Of a DNA stretch of 64,000 nt, positions 62,804-64,000 are shown piece by piece. The notes beneath the pieces are model-generated. The model was given only the letters and a program-made list of their open reading frames with translations. It was not told the DNA's origin and ran no database searches. Source of the DNA: Candidatus Acidulidesulfobacter diazotrophicus (GTDB lineage Bacteria; SZUA-79; Acidulodesulfobacterales; Acidulodesulfobacteraceae). Each line of letters begins with the position of its first letter. Within the stretch, counting starts at the first letter, position 1. The DNA lies in contig SGBB01000002.1 in assembly GCA_004195025.1 (NCBI GenBank), positions 153,020 through 217,019 on the forward strand, in the 5' to 3' direction. A program made the position numbers and the translations under genes.

Positions 62804-63326
62804 GCCATTATCCGATTATTTTACTTTCTGCTGTCAACACCGATTTAAAACTAAATAAAACACCGAACGAAAAGTGATGTTTTTGCCGACCAAAAACTAA
62901 GTTTTCCGATTTTCACCTCTTTTCGCTTTTTAATTTAATTTACTAATAATCATAATAATGTTATAATTATAAAATAAATGATATATATAATCGTGTATAA
63001 TTTTAATTAAGAAAATAATCAACGATATTTTTATTTATTTATTTATTTAATTAATTAATAATAAAGTAATAAAAGTAATAAATAATAAGTAGTAAACAAT
63101 AAAAACCATCAATAATTAAACAATAAAAATGATAAATAATAAGTAATAAAAACTATGAATAATATGGTGATATTAAAGCAATAATAAACAACAAAATATA
63201 ATTATATTATACAATAATATACAATAAACAATTCTATAAACATTTAATTAATATTTTGTTTATTGCATAATAGAATTACTCATTATTGCAAAATACAATA
63301 TTTAATTTCAAATAACTTTATATAAT
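62804..63326. other. A/T-rich intergenic region with repeat copy
   Basis: These 523 bases carry the second copy of the TCGGTGTTTT repeat (62836-62877, minus orientation), then a long stretch of simple A/T-rich sequence with imperfect AATAATAAGTAATAAAAA tandems near 63060-63190. No gene is visible. Confidence 0.5.
62836..62877 (-). repeat. Dispersed TCGGTGTTTT-containing repeat, copy 2
   Basis: Inverted partner of the 4196-4237 sequence, about 81% identical over 42 bases. Confidence 0.5.
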
Positions 63327-64000
63327 ATGCCAGACAATAGCGGCTTTAACTTTAAATATGACAGAACTCTTAAAGATATATTAAAATCAGTACCTAAAAA
63401 GTTTGTTGAGATTCTAACGGGCAAAAAGGCAATAGAATTTTTAGATACTAATTTTCCAAAGGTAGAAGAACTAAAAGCCGATCTTTTAGTTAAACTTGAA
63501 GGAGGCGATATATTTCATTTAGAACTTCAAACGGCAAACGATTCTTTAATACCCGTAAGGATGCTTAAGTATTATACATACTTATATTCGTCTTACAATA
63601 AAGAACCGCTCCAGACCGTTCTTTATATAGGCAATAATTCTTTAAATATGCCTGACAGCATAAGAAATAAACATCTTTCATTTGACTATGAATTAAAAAA
63701 TATTAAAGATATAAACTGCATTGATTTATTAAACTCAGATGATTTAAACGACAACATACTTTCTATTCTTTGCAAAACAGACGATACTAAAGCTTTAATA
63801 TTAGAAATTACATCAAGAATAGCAAAACTTAATAAAAACGATATAGAAGATTATAAACTTAAACTTAAAAATCTATTACATCTTAGACCTGATATAATTA
63901 AAATAGTAAAAGAACTGGAGGAAAACAAAATGCCTATAACCATAAACTTAGAAGACGACCCTTTCTACCTTGAAGGAAAAGCTGAAGGAAAAGCTGAAGG
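63327..64000 (+). CDS. Rpn/PD-(D/E)XK transposase-related nuclease (partial, runs off the end)
   Basis: About 224 codons from ATG 63327 to the window end. The sequence FNFKYDRTLKDILKSVPKKF and LKADLLVKLEGGDIFHLELQ (D...E-x-Q of a PD-(D/E)XK core) with a later PLQTVLYIGN matches the Rpn/YhgA-like or PD-(D/E)XK transposase-like families. The last visible codons are GKAEGKAEG, a repeated tail usual in these proteins. Its C-terminus is outside the window. No Shine-Dalgarno is seen. Confidence 0.75.
   Translation, partial: MPDNSGFNFKYDRTLKDILKSVPKKFVEILTGKKAIEFLDTNFPKVEELKADLLVKLEGGDIFHLELQTANDSLIPVRMLKYYTYLYSSYNKEPLQTVLYIGNNSLNMPDSIRNKHLSFDYELKNIKDINCIDLLNSDDLNDNILSILCKTDDTKALILEITSRIAKLNKNDIEDYKLKLKNLLHLRPDIIKIVKELEENKMPITINLEDDPFYLEGKAEGKAE

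Overview
The window is very AT-rich (well under one third G+C by eye, with intergenic DNA that is almost all A/T). The gene content is that of a motile Gram-negative bacterium that oxidises reduced sulfur. It has a complete type I sulfur-oxidising heterodisulfide-reductase-like (sHdr) gene set, type IV pilus genes (PilMNOPQ and minor prepilins), flagellar filament genes, GT9 heptosyltransferase-like enzymes, the MEP isoprenoid pathway, and a futalosine-pathway-like radical SAM gene tail. This combination would suit an acid-mine or sulfur-spring deltaproteobacterium such as the Sva0485 / Acidulodesulfobacterales lineage, but that assignment is inference and no rRNA gene is present to test it.

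Layout. 0-8 kb: housekeeping block (CarD regulator, PIN/TRAM protein, gltX, ispD, ispF), interrupted by a two-gene restriction-modification cassette bounded by a 42-bp direct repeat. 8-13 kb: little-known envelope proteins (a zinc-ribbon membrane pair, a lipoprotein, a TM2 protein). 13-17 kb: a split DUF1640 gene and a minor-prepilin operon into which an MNT/HEPN toxin-antitoxin pair has been placed. The HEPN gene carries a 38-bp hairpin insertion, and the next prepilin gene has a one-base frameshift. 17-23 kb: universal stress protein, VIT1-type transporter flanked by a structured repeat, MFS exporter, and a ferritin-like/FNT channel fusion. 24-31 kb: shdrC1-B1-A-H-C2-B2 plus rubrerythrin. 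31-37 kb: a GT39 enzyme and pilM-pilN-pilO/P-pilQ. 37-41 kb: folE2, aroC, aroK and a ribbon-helix-helix/PIN toxin-antitoxin pair. 41-46 kb: flagellin, FlaG, FliD, FliS. 46-62 kb: a chain of very large glycosyltransferases and methyltransferases following fliS, probably for flagellin or surface glycosylation, interrupted by a Fic-protein cassette inside a partly duplicated gene. 62-64 kb: PD-(D/E)XK-type proteins with repeat-rich ends.

How it fits together. The sHdr proteins would oxidise protein- or carrier-bound sulfane sulfur in the cytoplasm. The neighbouring ferritin-FNT fusion, rubrerythrin and VIT1 protein suggest iron and anion handling tied to that metabolism. Pili, flagella and glycosylation give surface attachment and motility.

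Two features run through the whole window. One is asparagine-rich low-complexity insertions, even inside essential enzymes (GltX, IspD). The other is a set of small dispersed elements: a MITE-like family with a GGATTCCCGC...GCGGGAATGAC hairpin, a 38-40 bp IS200/IS605-end-like hairpin found twice directly after ATGAC, and an A/T-rich TATCCGATTTATTTATTT motif. Several genes are split by single-base changes in short homopolymers, which may be real decay, phase variation or assembly error.
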